Source: Bacillus sp. J33 (GTDB lineage Bacteria > Bacillota > Bacilli > Bacillales > Cytobacillaceae). Taken from it: a DNA stretch of 52,498 bases. The first letter of the stretch is position 1. Each line of letters opens with the position of its first letter. The stretch lies in NCBI RefSeq assembly GCF_000518885.1, contig NZ_JAEL01000033.1, forward strand, positions 1 through 52,498, read 5' to 3'. Of the stretch, positions 7,799-16,850 are shown one piece after another. The position numbers and the translations under genes were made by a program. Under the pieces are notes generated by a model, which saw nothing but the letters and a program-made list of their open reading frames with translations, was not told the DNA's origin and did no database searches.

Positions 7799-8734
7799 AT
7801 GAAAAGAGCAAGAATTATTTATAATCCGACCTCAGGCCGCGAAATTTTTAAAAGGCATTTGGCGGAGGTATTGCAAAAACTGGAGGAGGCAGGGTATGAA
7901 TCCTCATGCCATGCCACAACTGGCGAAGGGGACGCTATTAAAGCTGCACGGACAGCTGTCGAGCGCCGCTATGATTTAGTCATTGCAGCCGGCGGCGACG
8001 GGACAATCAATGAGGTTGTAAATGGTCTGGCTGAGCAGGAATATCGTCCGCGCCTTGGGATTATCCCGACTGGAACGACAAACGATTTTGCACGTGCACT
8101 CCATATACCAAGAGATGTAGAGGCGGCCACAGATATCATTGTAAAAGGAGATACCATCCCTGTTGATATCGGGCGGATTAATGAAAAGTATTTTATAAAT
8201 ATTGCCGGGGGCGGAAGGCTGACAGAGCTGACCTATGAGGTTCCAAGCAAGCTTAAAACGATGATCGGCCAGCTTGCATATTATCTAAAGGGGATTGAGA
8301 TGCTTCCTTCCATCCGTTCAACTGAAGTAAGCATTGAGTTTGATGGAAAGCTGTTTGAAGGGGAAGTTATGCTTTTCCTTGTTGGCCTGACTAATTCTGT
8401 AGGCGGCTTTGAAAGACTGGCTCCCGATTCATCCATTAATGATGGAATGTTTTCCCTGTTGATTTTAAAGAAAACGAATTTGGCTGATTTTATCCGGATT
8501 GCTACTCTGGCTGTCCGCGGAGAGCATATTAAGGACCCGAATGTGATTTATACACAGGCAAACAGGATTAAAGTGCATTCCAAGGAAAAAGTGCAGCTAA
8601 ATCTTGACGGTGAATTTGGCGGCCTGCTTCCAGCTGAGTTTGTTAATCTGTACAGGCACTTGGAAGTTTTTGTGCCAATCGATCAGATCCGTGAAGAAGA
8701 TCGTCCGATAGACCGGGAAAGTCCGTATGAATAA
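7799..8734 (+). CDS. dgkB: Diacylglycerol kinase DgkB
   Basis: A soluble lipid kinase that phosphorylates diacylglycerol released during lipoteichoic acid synthesis and returns it to phospholipid synthesis as phosphatidic acid. It is 311 aa from the chosen start. Motifs are IIYNPTSGRE at the N-terminus, the nucleotide-binding GGDGTINEVVNGL near residue 63, GTTNDFARAL, and the C-terminal LNLDGEFGG. These match Gram-positive DgkB closely. ATG at 7799 is preferred (MKRARIIYNP is the family start and AGGATGAT precedes it); in-frame ATGs at 7790 and 7793 are alternatives. rlmCD follows, as in B. subtilis. Confidence 0.95.
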   Translation: MKRARIIYNPTSGREIFKRHLAEVLQKLEEAGYESSCHATTGEGDAIKAARTAVERRYDLVIAAGGDGTINEVVNGLAEQEYRPRLGIIPTGTTNDFARALHIPRDVEAATDIIVKGDTIPVDIGRINEKYFINIAGGGRLTELTYEVPSKLKTMIGQLAYYLKGIEMLPSIRSTEVSIEFDGKLFEGEVMLFLVGLTNSVGGFERLAPDSSINDGMFSLLILKKTNLADFIRIATLAVRGEHIKDPNVIYTQANRIKVHSKEKVQLNLDGEFGGLLPAEFVNLYRHLEVFVPIDQIREEDRPIDRESPYE

Positions 8735-8738
8735 GAAG

Positions 8739-8766
8739 AGTCCGCTCGAGGGAGCGGACTTTTTTA
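8739..8766 (+). terminator. Intrinsic terminator of dgkB
   Basis: A perfect 9-bp stem AGTCCGCTC/GAGCGGACT (8739-8747, 8752-8760) is followed by TTTTTT. It separates dgkB from rlmCD. Confidence 0.85.
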
Positions 8767-8777
8767 TGTCATTAAAA

Positions 8778-8801
8778 ATTCAATCAAACATTTGATTGAA
8801 T
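8778..8801. promoter_or_regulatory. Perfect 11-bp inverted repeat, possible operator
   Basis: ATTCAATCAAA-CA-TTTGATTGAAT lies after the dgkB terminator and about 140 bases before rlmCD. No T run follows, so it is not a terminator. The same core, differing by one central base, forms the terminator palindrome at 18112-18155. Confidence 0.45.
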
Positions 8802-8941
8802 TTAGTTTACCCTATGGCCTGCCTGTTCCAAGCGAGTTAGAGCATGAGGCCCCAATATCCAATTTCGTAATTGCCGCCGTTTTATGATACAATCTCTCTA
8901 GTCAAAAAGGCCACGGAACTAAGCTGAAAAGGAAGAAAAGA

Positions 8942-10321
8942 ATGAGCAGAACATTACCGGTTCAAAAAAATGATTATATAGATGTTATTTTTGAAGATTT
9001 GACCCATGAGGGTGCAGGCGTTGCCAAGGTAGATGGCTATCCGCTGTTTGTGCCAAATGGGCTTCCTGGCGAGAAAGCAAAGGTAAAGGTAATCAAAGTC
9101 AATAAGGGGTACGGATTTGGGCGCCTGATTGAAACCTATGAAGAAAGCCCATACCGGGTTGAAGCTCCTTGCCCGATATATAAGGAGTGCGGCGGATGCC
9201 AGCTTCAGCATCTAAGTTATGAAGGCCAGCTGCTTGCTAAGGAAAAACAAGTCAGGGATGTGCTGACAAGGATTGGGAAGCTTGAAGGTGTAAAGGTACA
9301 TCCGGTTCTCGGCATGAAGGACCCATGGCGCTATCGCAATAAAGCGCAAGTTCCGATTGGCGAGCAGGAAGGCGGCTTGATCGGCGGGTTTTACCAGCAG
9401 CGTACTCATCAAATTATTGATATGCAAGAATGCCTAATCCAGCAGGGAAAAAATGATGAGGTAGTGCAAAAAGTAAAGGAAATCTGCGGCCGCTATGGTG
9501 TCCGTGCCTATGATGAGGGCAGGCATAAAGGGGAACTTCGGCATGTGATGGCGCGCTACGGGCTTGTAACCGGCGAAGTGATGGTGGTGCTAGTTACAAG
9601 AACGAGCGAATTGCCTCATAAGCAGATGATTGTGGAAGAGATTGTCGCAGGCATTGGCGGCGTTAAATCCATAGTCCATAATGTGAATTCAAAAAAGACA
9701 AATGTGATTATGGGAGATATAACCCGTGTCCTTTGGGGCGAGGAAGTCATTTATGATTACATTGGAGATATTAAATTTGCCATTTCCGCTCGTTCTTTTT
9801 ATCAGGTAAACCCGGAGCAAACCAAAGTTCTATATGAAAAAGCTCTAGAATACGCCGATTTGAGCGGAGAAGAAAAGGTCATTGATGCGTATTGCGGAAT
9901 CGGGACGATTTCCCTTTTTCTGGCGCAAAAAGCGAAAGAGGTTTTTGGCGTTGAAATTGTCCCTGAAGCGATAGAGGATGCGAAGAGGAATGCTGCTATC
10001 AACGGAATCACCAATGTCGAGTTTGCTGTCGGGAAAGCGGAAGAAGTTATTCCGGATTGGTACAAGAAAGGCAATACAGCAGATGTGCTTGTGGTGGATC
10101 CGCCGCGAAAAGGCTGTGACGAGGCTTTACTGCAAACCATTCTTAGCATGAAGCCGAGAAAGGTAGTCTATGTATCCTGCAACCCGGGAACCTTGGCAAG
10201 AGATTTGCGGATTCTGGAAGATGGAGGCTATAAGACGGCCGAAGTGCAGCCAGTAGATATGTTTCCGCAGACGATGCACGTGGAGGCAGTCGCGAAAATA
10301 GAGCTGATAGAAAGCAACTAA
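8942..10321 (+). CDS. rlmCD: 23S rRNA (uracil-C5)-methyltransferase RlmCD
   Basis: An RNA methyltransferase of the RumA/TrmA family. In B. subtilis the single enzyme RlmCD methylates two uridines of 23S rRNA (U747 and U1939). It is 459 aa: an N-terminal TRAM domain (about 5-65) and iron-sulfur cysteines C77, C83 and C86 ([10 protein letters not shown]) with a fourth in MQECLIQ. The central domain leads to a SAM-binding motif ([16 protein letters not shown]) and the catalytic cysteine in [14 protein letters not shown]. The start is ATG behind AAAGGAAGAAAAG. The identification is secure at family level; the double site specificity is inferred from Bacillus. Confidence 0.93.
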   Translation: MSRTLPVQKNDYIDVIFEDLTHEGAGVAKVDGYPLFVPNGLPGEKAKVKVIKVNKGYGFGRLIETYEESPYRVEAPCPIYKECGGCQLQHLSYEGQLLAKEKQVRDVLTRIGKLEGVKVHPVLGMKDPWRYRNKAQVPIGEQEGGLIGGFYQQRTHQIIDMQECLIQQGKNDEVVQKVKEICGRYGVRAYDEGRHKGELRHVMARYGLVTGEVMVVLVTRTSELPHKQMIVEEIVAGIGGVKSIVHNVNSKKTNVIMGDITRVLWGEEVIYDYIGDIKFAISARSFYQVNPEQTKVLYEKALEYADLSGEEKVIDAYCGIGTISLFLAQKAKEVFGVEIVPEAIEDAKRNAAINGITNVEFAVGKAEEVIPDWYKKGNTADVLVVDPPRKGCDEALLQTILSMKPRKVVYVSCNPGTLARDLRILEDGGYKTAEVQPVDMFPQTMHVEAVAKIELIESN

Positions 10322-10344
10322 CCTTCGGGTCAGTTGCTTTTCTA
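10311..10344 (+). terminator. Intrinsic terminator of rlmCD
   Basis: The stem AAAGCAACT/AGTTGCTTT (10311-10319, 10332-10340) begins inside the last codons of rlmCD and runs into tttct. Confidence 0.7.
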
Positions 10345-10458
10345 TTTATAGAAAAAAGTTTTCTGTCAAAATCTTGAGTATCCCTAACAAATCTATGTTT
10401 TTTACCTAAAAATTCTGTAAAATAGAGTTGAAAGAGGTAATTGAATGGGGTGAGCTCA

Positions 10459-11919
10459 TTGATAAATGGTTTCCCGATTCTTGGGAATGACGGTGATTCG
10501 ATTTATTCCAATCCTGATGAGTTAATCGATTTGTTTCTGAATTGTACTGCCGATGGGGTTGCCATAATTGATATGGAAAACCGCTTTATTAGAGTAAACC
10601 ATATGTATACAGTCATTTTTGGCTATACCGAAAAAGAAGTGATCGGAAAAAAGTTTACAGAGTTTCAACATCCGGAAGAAGTAAAGAATATTATTAAACT
10701 CGTTAAACTTGGGAAAGTGTACAGCAATGTCATGACACAGCGCTATCACCAGAATGGTTCGGTTTTGGATATATCGGTATCGTACTCTCCCTTCCGGAAT
10801 TCAAAGGGCAAAATTATTGCTGTCCTGGCTATTTTCCGTGATATGACTGAATTAAAGCTCATGGAAAGGGAGCTAAGGAAAACCCGGGAATTATATGATT
10901 TGATTACGAAGAATACGACAGATATGATTAAAGTTTATAAGAAGGACCAAATCCTGATTTACGCATCACCGTCACATGAAAAGGTTCTTGGCTATTCGCC
11001 AAGTCAGCTTGTAGGGAAGAATTGCTGCAGCCTCATGCCTTCGGAGGAAAAAGAAAATTTTGACAGGGTTTTTCAAAAGCTGCTGAAAACGGGTAAGCCG
11101 CAGCTGGCAGAAACAAAGCAGATTTCGGCCGACGGCGATATTGTCTTTGTTGAAACAAGCATTTCTCCAATTCTGAATGATAATGGAGAAATTGAGCTAT
11201 TCGTCGCTGTGGGAAGAAACATTACAGATAGGATTAATAATGATGCTGCTTTAAGGAATCTTGACCGGCTTTCTATCATTGGGCAGCTGGCTGCAGGCGT
11301 TGCTCATGAAATTCGAAATCCGCTTACATCTTTAAAAGGATTTTCAAAACTGCTCCAGTCCAGCGTCAGCCAGGAAAAGCAGGATGATTATCTATCTATC
11401 ATTATGGAAGAACTCGATCGGATTGACATGATCGTCAATGAATTTATGTCGTTAGCCAAACCCCAGGCGATTGAGTTTGAAAAAAGGAATTTAGTCCCCA
11501 TCCTGGAAAGTACCATCAATGTGCTTCATCCACAGGCTTTGCTTCACAATGTCCAAATTCAGCTGGACTATGATAAAGACGACATTGTGTTATTATGTTC
11601 TCCTCATCAGTTGAAGCAAGTATTTGTCAATTTCCTGAAAAATGCAATTGAAGCTATGCCGAATGGCGGCAATGTCTATATTGGCATGGAGAAGATGGAC
11701 CATAACCGTGTGAAAATCTCATTTTCAGATGAGGGTCCGGGAATAGACACTGAGATGCTTGGTTATTTAGGTACCCCTTTTTACACCACTAAAGATAAAG
11801 GGATTGGGCTAGGGCTCACTGTCAGCAATAAAATCATCCAGGAACACAATGGGGCGATGAGGATCGAAAGCCAAGTGGGGGAAGGAACAACTGTTTTGGT
11901 GGAATTGGAATGCATATAG
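10459..11919 (+). CDS. Cytoplasmic PAS-PAS sensor histidine kinase, sporulation-kinase type
   Basis: A soluble kinase of 486 aa: PAS 1 (about 16-125), PAS 2 (about 135-262), HisKA with the phosphorylated histidine near residue 283 in GVAHEIRNPLTSLKGF, and a HATPase domain (FVNFLKNAIEAMPNGG, DEGPGI, GIGLGL). The HEIRNPLTSLKGF block is characteristic of Bacillus phosphorelay kinases (KinA-E), which phosphorylate Spo0F. No response regulator lies beside it. That it feeds the sporulation phosphorelay is inferred. TTG at 10459 is chosen because GGGGTG ends 6 bases before it; TTG at 10441 or GTG at 10450 are alternatives. Confidence 0.85.
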   Translation: MINGFPILGNDGDSIYSNPDELIDLFLNCTADGVAIIDMENRFIRVNHMYTVIFGYTEKEVIGKKFTEFQHPEEVKNIIKLVKLGKVYSNVMTQRYHQNGSVLDISVSYSPFRNSKGKIIAVLAIFRDMTELKLMERELRKTRELYDLITKNTTDMIKVYKKDQILIYASPSHEKVLGYSPSQLVGKNCCSLMPSEEKENFDRVFQKLLKTGKPQLAETKQISADGDIVFVETSISPILNDNGEIELFVAVGRNITDRINNDAALRNLDRLSIIGQLAAGVAHEIRNPLTSLKGFSKLLQSSVSQEKQDDYLSIIMEELDRIDMIVNEFMSLAKPQAIEFEKRNLVPILESTINVLHPQALLHNVQIQLDYDKDDIVLLCSPHQLKQVFVNFLKNAIEAMPNGGNVYIGMEKMDHNRVKISFSDEGPGIDTEMLGYLGTPFYTTKDKGIGLGLTVSNKIIQEHNGAMRIESQVGEGTTVLVELECI

Positions 11920-12040
11920 GATAAGAAGGCTCATCTCTTTTGGGGTGGGTTTTTGTTTTCGGGTGAGAGGCCGGTGTTTATAGGGGGCTAGGTGCAAATA
12001 AAGTCTCGTGGGTTTACAAGAAGAAAGACATATTTGAAGG

Positions 12041-12380
12041 TGCGCTCAAGTAGTGTGAGAGGAAAGGGAAGCACGTAAAGGAAGGAAAATCGCTCGTAAA
12101 GAGATGGAGTGACGCATAAAAGGGAAGTTCACGCTCGCAAAGAAGATAAGCCGGCGCACAAAAAGAAATGGCGCGAACTCAAAGGAAGGAAACGCGTAAA
12201 GAGGCCGAAAGAGCGAGCAAAAGAGAAGTCCGCACGAAGGGAAGCAATCCCTGCGCGCACGAAGGGAAACGCGCGTAAAGGAGATAATTCGCTCGTAAAG
12301 AGGCTGATAGCGCGCGCAAAAGAGAAGTCTCCGCGCGCAAGGAAGAGAAGCCGCACCCAAATAGGCAGAAGAAGCACCCA
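12041..12380 (+). repeat. Degenerate tandem repeat, about 16 units of 17-23 bp
   Basis: Units of rough consensus CGCKCGYAAAGRGAAG recur head to tail, for example cgctcgtaaagag, cgctcgcaaagaag, gcgcacaaaaagaa, cgcgcgcaaaagagaag. Spacing varies, so it is not a CRISPR array. Purine-rich GAAG tracts alternate with CGCGC steps. Open frames on both strands across it are composition artefacts (runs of Arg/Lys on one strand, Leu/Phe/Arg on the other). It separates the kinase gene from the convergent phosphodiesterase gene. Confidence 0.7.
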
Positions 12381-12463
12381 AAATTCCCCACACATCCGCC
12401 GCGGACAAAGTATCCTTACAAAAGTCCAAATAAAAGACTTTGCAACCCCGTAAGGCATTTTTC

Positions 12464-14380
12464 CTAATTAAGAGCATCCTCCAATACTTCCCCTTCCAGG
12501 AAGTCTGGGCTTGGTATACCTAATAGTTCGTATACAGTTGGTCCAATATCTAGTGTAGTGATAGAATCAATCTTTTCGTTATTTTTAAAGGAAGGTCCTT
12601 TTGCGAAAAAGACCGCCTTTAATTCTTTTCGATTAGGGTTTCCCCCATGGCTGCCGAGTTCGATGGCAGGCATTTCAGCTTTGGTCAGTTCGCTGCCCAT
12701 CATATAGCCCTTGGCTGCAAGTATTAGGATTTCCCCCTGGTTTGGGTGCTGCTTTTCCTGTTCGCTTCCAGCTGCAATTTGATAGGGGGCTTCTTTTTTA
12801 CGCAATAAATAGCTGAAAAGTTGCTTTGTTTTTTGGTCAAAGTCACTAAAACGCTTTTGTGCGATGGTGTTGCCAATATCTCCTAAATACTGTTTGAGTA
12901 CTTCTTTTTTAAATGCTGGTTTTATATGATATTCGTTAAACAGATTTTCTACTTGCTTGGTAACCTTCTCTCTTTCTTCTCCAGATAGCTCTTTATTCAT
13001 GTAAACCTGTGCTGCAGATCCGCTGGCAACGGCAATGGCTTTTGATTTTTCTTCATCAACGTTTCCTTTGCTGTCGGTTTTCAGAAGGCCTTCTTTCTTT
13101 AATAATGTATTTGGGGCAAGCAGGGTGTGTACCGGTTCCATTCCATGATCGGAAACGACCAAAAGGTGGTCATTGCTGTTCAGGCTGTCCAAGGTTTTCC
13201 CGATTACACTGTCTGCAATCTTGTACGCCCATTCAATATATTTCATATGCTTTCTTGAGTTTTCTTCTGTAAATTCCGGCTGTCTTGGATCTGACATTAA
13301 AAAATAATGTGATTCATGGTCGATTTGCGGGGTATAGAACATCAGCAGATCGGGCTGGTATCTTTCTTTTATATAAAGGGAAACATTAGTAGCCCACCCT
13401 GCAAATCGGGAACTGATTTCTTCATATTCGTTTCTGGAAATCCAGCCTTTTTTAAATGCTTTTGTGTCATCCTGGACAGGGAAGAAGCCAAATTTTGAAA
13501 CGATTTCCTTTTCGAATCCCTCTGGCCCCTTAATGAGCCCTGATGTAATCGCAGTCCGGTAGAAGCTGGCCTTTTTAAGAGCGGGATCGGCCTTTACTTT
13601 ATACCAAAAACCCGCTGATTCTCCCTCCACCTCGACAGGAAATGAGCTCCACTCATTTTCTTTTGCACCAGAACCGGCAGATACGAAAGGCCGGTTGTTT
13701 GAAATAATAAATCGATCATAGTTTGTTTTCCCGTCATTGGTGGTATCGATTGCCAAAATATAGACTTTGTTATTTTTAGCGTTTTTTAGTGGGAGTTTCA
13801 GTACTGCTTCCTTTATAGGGCTAAAGCTTTTCTCTGAGTATTTCCTGCTTTCAGCCTCTTTGAAATCCAGCTTTTCCATTGAACTTTCCGCCCATGTCTC
13901 ACCGTAATAGACAGCATAATCAGCCTGCGATCCGGCATCAGGGTTTGAGCCTGGAAATAGGACGGTAGCGGTTTTTTTGCCGCTCTTTTTTGCCTCTTCC
14001 CAAAGCGGGCTCTTATCAAGAGGCTGATGGAAGGCGCTTTCTCCGTTTGCTAACTCCTTATGGGGATCCTGCCACTTATTGCTGACCATTCCAGTTTCGG
14101 AAGGGGTCGTCCCAGTTGCAATGGCCGCATGGGATGGAGCTGTGAGTGAAGGCGTAACTGTTTTGGAATCCCTGGCAGTCACTCCATTTTCCATAAGGGA
14201 TTTAAGATGAGGGAGTTTGCCGTCTTTTACATACTTCTTCGCCAAGTCATTTCTCATCCCATCAAACGATATTAAAACGACTTTGCTATCCGGTTTCGTT
14301 GTTGCCGAAGCATAACCTGCCTCTGGGACAGCAACCGAACCCATCAATAAAAAGATTATATAAAAATAGTGCATTTTCAT
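12464..14380 (-). CDS. Secreted alkaline-phosphatase-superfamily phosphodiesterase
   Basis: A 638-aa exported enzyme with a Sec signal peptide (MKMHYFYIIFLLMGSVAVPEAGYASA, cut near 25). It belongs to the type I phosphodiesterase/nucleotide pyrophosphatase group of the alkaline phosphatase superfamily. Visible metal and catalytic motifs are LISFDGMRND (first Asp), TPSLTAPSHAAIATG with the nucleophilic Thr, PQIDHESH, VVSDHGME and GSHGGNP. Members cleave phosphate mono- or diesters such as nucleotides or lipid head groups outside the cell; the substrate here is unknown. The start is ATG behind GGAGGACCATA. It is monocistronic. Confidence 0.85.
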   Translation of the reverse strand: MKMHYFYIIFLLMGSVAVPEAGYASATTKPDSKVVLISFDGMRNDLAKKYVKDGKLPHLKSLMENGVTARDSKTVTPSLTAPSHAAIATGTTPSETGMVSNKWQDPHKELANGESAFHQPLDKSPLWEEAKKSGKKTATVLFPGSNPDAGSQADYAVYYGETWAESSMEKLDFKEAESRKYSEKSFSPIKEAVLKLPLKNAKNNKVYILAIDTTNDGKTNYDRFIISNNRPFVSAGSGAKENEWSSFPVEVEGESAGFWYKVKADPALKKASFYRTAITSGLIKGPEGFEKEIVSKFGFFPVQDDTKAFKKGWISRNEYEEISSRFAGWATNVSLYIKERYQPDLLMFYTPQIDHESHYFLMSDPRQPEFTEENSRKHMKYIEWAYKIADSVIGKTLDSLNSNDHLLVVSDHGMEPVHTLLAPNTLLKKEGLLKTDSKGNVDEEKSKAIAVASGSAAQVYMNKELSGEEREKVTKQVENLFNEYHIKPAFKKEVLKQYLGDIGNTIAQKRFSDFDQKTKQLFSYLLRKKEAPYQIAAGSEQEKQHPNQGEILILAAKGYMMGSELTKAEMPAIELGSHGGNPNRKELKAVFFAKGPSFKNNEKIDSITTLDIGPTVYELLGIPSPDFLEGEVLEDALN

Positions 14381-14685
14381 TATGGTCCTCCATGATGTAT
14401 GAAAATTGGTACAAGAGGTTATTCCCTATTGTGGGCGGTGGTAAACAAAGAATTGCTGAGTTTTAATTTTCTATCCTTTAACTCTTTTCAATTTTGCTGG
14501 ACCTAAGAGGGGCTATTTTGCGGAGGCCAATTATCCTGCAGGGCAGGAAAAAGCTAATCCATTCGTTTCAATTAAATTTTTCCAGTCCCAAAAAGGTAGA
14601 CTGGCTGTTTTATAATCTTTATTTTAATAGTAGTTCGCAAGATTCGACAGAATTAATATAATTTTCATGCGCAGGAGGAGAGAGA
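14381..14685. other. Intergenic region between divergent genes
   Basis: This holds the upstream regions of the phosphodiesterase gene (minus) and the SH3-C39 gene (plus). AT-rich stretches suited to promoters are present, but no pair of -35/-10 boxes stands out and no gene or repeat was recognised. Confidence 0.4.
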
Positions 14686-15789
14686 GTGGCTAATTTGAAA
14701 GGAATGTATAAGAACAGGGCTCTATTAAAGGGGACAGCTGCAGCTGCTGTTTTAATAGGAGGAGTATTTTCGCCGTCTTTTCCTTTTTCTTCTGTCCAGA
14801 CAGTGGCGGAAGCAGCTTCATCATCTTACATAGTGGATGCGTCAAGCCTTAATGTCCGCTCAGGACCCGGTACAAATTATAAGCGTATAGGCAGTTTGCC
14901 TCAAGGAAGCAGTATACAGGCAATCCAGAGGCTGAACAACGGATGGTACGAAATTTCATACAATGGCCAGAAAGGCTATGTAAGCGGTCAATACGTGAAA
15001 ACGGATGAAAAGCTTTATCGGGTAGATGCAACTGCACTTAATGTCCGCAAGGGCCCCGGCTTGGATTATAGCAGGATCGGCCTCTTGAAGAACGGGACTG
15101 TTCTTAGCGTTATACATAAGGAAAGCAATGGATGGTATAAAATTTCCTATAATGGAGGTACTGGCTATGTGAGCGGTGAGTTTGTAGCGGCTGGCGATCC
15201 CCAGCTGGCCAAGCTTAATGTTCCGCTTATTGCTCAGCGGCCAGAGCTGCCAAGCGGATGTGAAGTAACGTCCCTTGCCATGGCTTTAAAATATTATGGA
15301 ATAAATGTCAGCAAAACAACGCTTGCCAAACAGATGCCGTATGACTCTACCAATTTAGTGAGGAATGCAGATGGGTCTATTAAAACGTGGGGAGATCCGG
15401 ATGTCGGCTTTGTCGGAACGCCTTTTGGCAATGGCCACACAATCAACCCTGGACCGCTTAAAAAATTGCTGGATCAATATCGTCCGGGTGGAGCAGATCT
15501 GACCGGAAAAGACTTTTCAGAAATTGAAAAGCATGTTTCAGAAGGGAATCCTGTACTGGCCTGGTTTACGATTAGTCATGAAATGCCAAAACAGCGCAGC
15601 TGGAAGACGCCTGCAGGCAAGACAATCAATGCTCCGACTCCATTACACTGTATTGTGATAACTGGTGTGGATGCAGACTATGTATATTTTAATGATAGTG
15701 AAGCAGTTAAAAAAGATGTGAAAATGCCAAAAGAGAAGTTTATTAAAATATATAATGCCATGGGCAAACGTGCTTTGGCTGTGAAATAA
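14686..15789 (+). CDS. Secreted double SH3b, C39-like cysteine peptidase family protein
   Basis: A 367-aa exported protein with a signal peptide (about residues 1-43, ending VAEAASS). Two bacterial SH3 domains follow (about 47-105 and 109-165; both have LNVRxGPGxxYxRIG), which usually bind cell-wall peptide. The C-terminal peptidase_C39_2-like domain (about 175-360) has PSGCEVTSLAMALKYYG with the cysteine, PLHCIVITG with the histidine, and a following FNDSE. The likely role is wall-associated peptide cleavage; the substrate is unknown. The start is GTG at 14686, supported by GCAGGAGGAG with a 5-base gap. Confidence 0.85.
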   Translation: MANLKGMYKNRALLKGTAAAAVLIGGVFSPSFPFSSVQTVAEAASSSYIVDASSLNVRSGPGTNYKRIGSLPQGSSIQAIQRLNNGWYEISYNGQKGYVSGQYVKTDEKLYRVDATALNVRKGPGLDYSRIGLLKNGTVLSVIHKESNGWYKISYNGGTGYVSGEFVAAGDPQLAKLNVPLIAQRPELPSGCEVTSLAMALKYYGINVSKTTLAKQMPYDSTNLVRNADGSIKTWGDPDVGFVGTPFGNGHTINPGPLKKLLDQYRPGGADLTGKDFSEIEKHVSEGNPVLAWFTISHEMPKQRSWKTPAGKTINAPTPLHCIVITGVDADYVYFNDSEAVKKDVKMPKEKFIKIYNAMGKRALAVK

Positions 15790-15812
15790 ATAGATTAGAT
15801 ATATTAATCAAT

Positions 15813-15848
15813 AAAAGCATTTGCGGAAATTGCCGTAAATGCTTTTTT
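15813..15848 (+). terminator. Intrinsic terminator of the SH3-C39 gene
   Basis: The stem AAAAGCATTTGCGG/CCGTAAATGCTTTT with one G-T pair is followed by a T run. Confidence 0.8.
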
Positions 15849-15898
15849 CTTTGTTTGGGAAATTATAAAATCCAATCATGTGAATAACATTGTTAAAA

Positions 15899-15960
15899 GT
15901 TGTCTGCATCTAGCTTCAGCACCAAGCCCCTCGGGTCAAGGCGCTTCCGCTTTTGTTCAT
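15899..15960 (+). repeat. Short copy of the tctagct-type intergenic repeat
   Basis: The stretch gtctgcatctagcttcagc...cccctcgggtcaaggcgcttccgctttt matches the two ends (but not the middle) of the longer repeat at 48822-49135, so it looks like a minimal copy. The rest of 15849-16193 holds no gene. Confidence 0.55.
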
Positions 15961-16193
15961 ATTGAGAAAAATATACGTCCCTGGTCTTAGTGATGATTAC
16001 TATTGGGGTCTATGGCGGGGAAACGGGGTTTTTTGTATCGTTATACTTGAGAAGATTTTTAAAAGTGCTTTAATAGATTTAAGGACAGTTGCATATTTGT
16101 TGAAATGATGCTGTGTTTTTTCCCTGCGGATGAAACTTTATGTTTGCGAGTAACGTATAAATAAATAGGACTATGAGTCAGGAGTCGATAGAA

Positions 16194-16850
16194 ATGAATT
16201 CTTTTGTAGCTTTAGCTTTTCGTTTGCTGACGGCCATTCCTTTGTCTGTCAGTGTTTGGCTGTTAAGTTATTTTGCTTTTGGCCAAACCTTTCTCCTTTC
16301 AGGTATATATGGTGTTGCAGCAGGACTGCTCACTTATTGGGCTGGAGGCGTGATACAGCGGCGCCGATTTTTAAAAAAGCATGGTTTGACGAGAAGGGAA
16401 TACCAATATATAAAAAGAAACCTTGATGAAGCAAAGAGAAAGTTAACCCGATTGCACAAGGCAATGTTTTCGATCCGCCATTTTCCAACGCTGAAGCAGC
16501 GGATGGAATTCATGAGGGTGACGAGAAGAATATACAGGCTGACAAAAAAGGAGCCGAAGCGCTTTTATCAGGCAGAGCAGTTTTATTTTTCACATCTGGA
16601 TTCTGCAGTAGAGCTGGCTGAGAAGTATGTCTTTTTGTCATCGCAGCCGAAAAAAAGCCGTGAACTTGATTTGTCGCTGGAGGAAACTCGGCGAACGCTT
16701 GATGCATTAACCCATCACGTGGAGGAAGATCTCCATCGGGTTATTGCGGAAGATATTGAACAGCTTAATGTTGAAATTGATGTTGCCAAGAATTCTATTG
16801 AAAAGATAAAAGATTCAAGAATTCAAGATGAAAGCAGGAGATTAAAATGA
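16194..16850 (+). CDS. xpaC: XpaC-like membrane protein
   Basis: A 218-aa protein of the XpaC family, named after 5-bromo-4-chloroindolyl phosphate hydrolysis in B. subtilis; its true function is not known. It has two N-terminal membrane helices (about 6-45), a basic RRRFLKKHG segment, then a long helical cytoplasmic domain with coiled-coil character. ATG at 16194 is preferred because AGGAG (16180-16184) lies 9 bases ahead; ATG at 16173 lacks a spaced ribosome site. It overlaps the downstream telA-like gene by 4 bases (ATGA), the same pair order as B. subtilis xpaC-yaaN. Confidence 0.85.
   Translation: MNSFVALAFRLLTAIPLSVSVWLLSYFAFGQTFLLSGIYGVAAGLLTYWAGGVIQRRRFLKKHGLTRREYQYIKRNLDEAKRKLTRLHKAMFSIRHFPTLKQRMEFMRVTRRIYRLTKKEPKRFYQAEQFYFSHLDSAVELAEKYVFLSSQPKKSRELDLSLEETRRTLDALTHHVEEDLHRVIAEDIEQLNVEIDVAKNSIEKIKDSRIQDESRRLK

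Noticed and set aside
12041-12380. CRISPR array
   Set aside because: Unit length and spacing vary, repeats are degenerate, there are no unique spacers and no cas genes.
12109-12477. Open frames of up to 143 codons on both strands over the tandem tract
   Set aside because: They overlap each other, have only Arg/Lys or Leu/Phe/Arg-rich products that follow the repeat, and lack ribosome sites.
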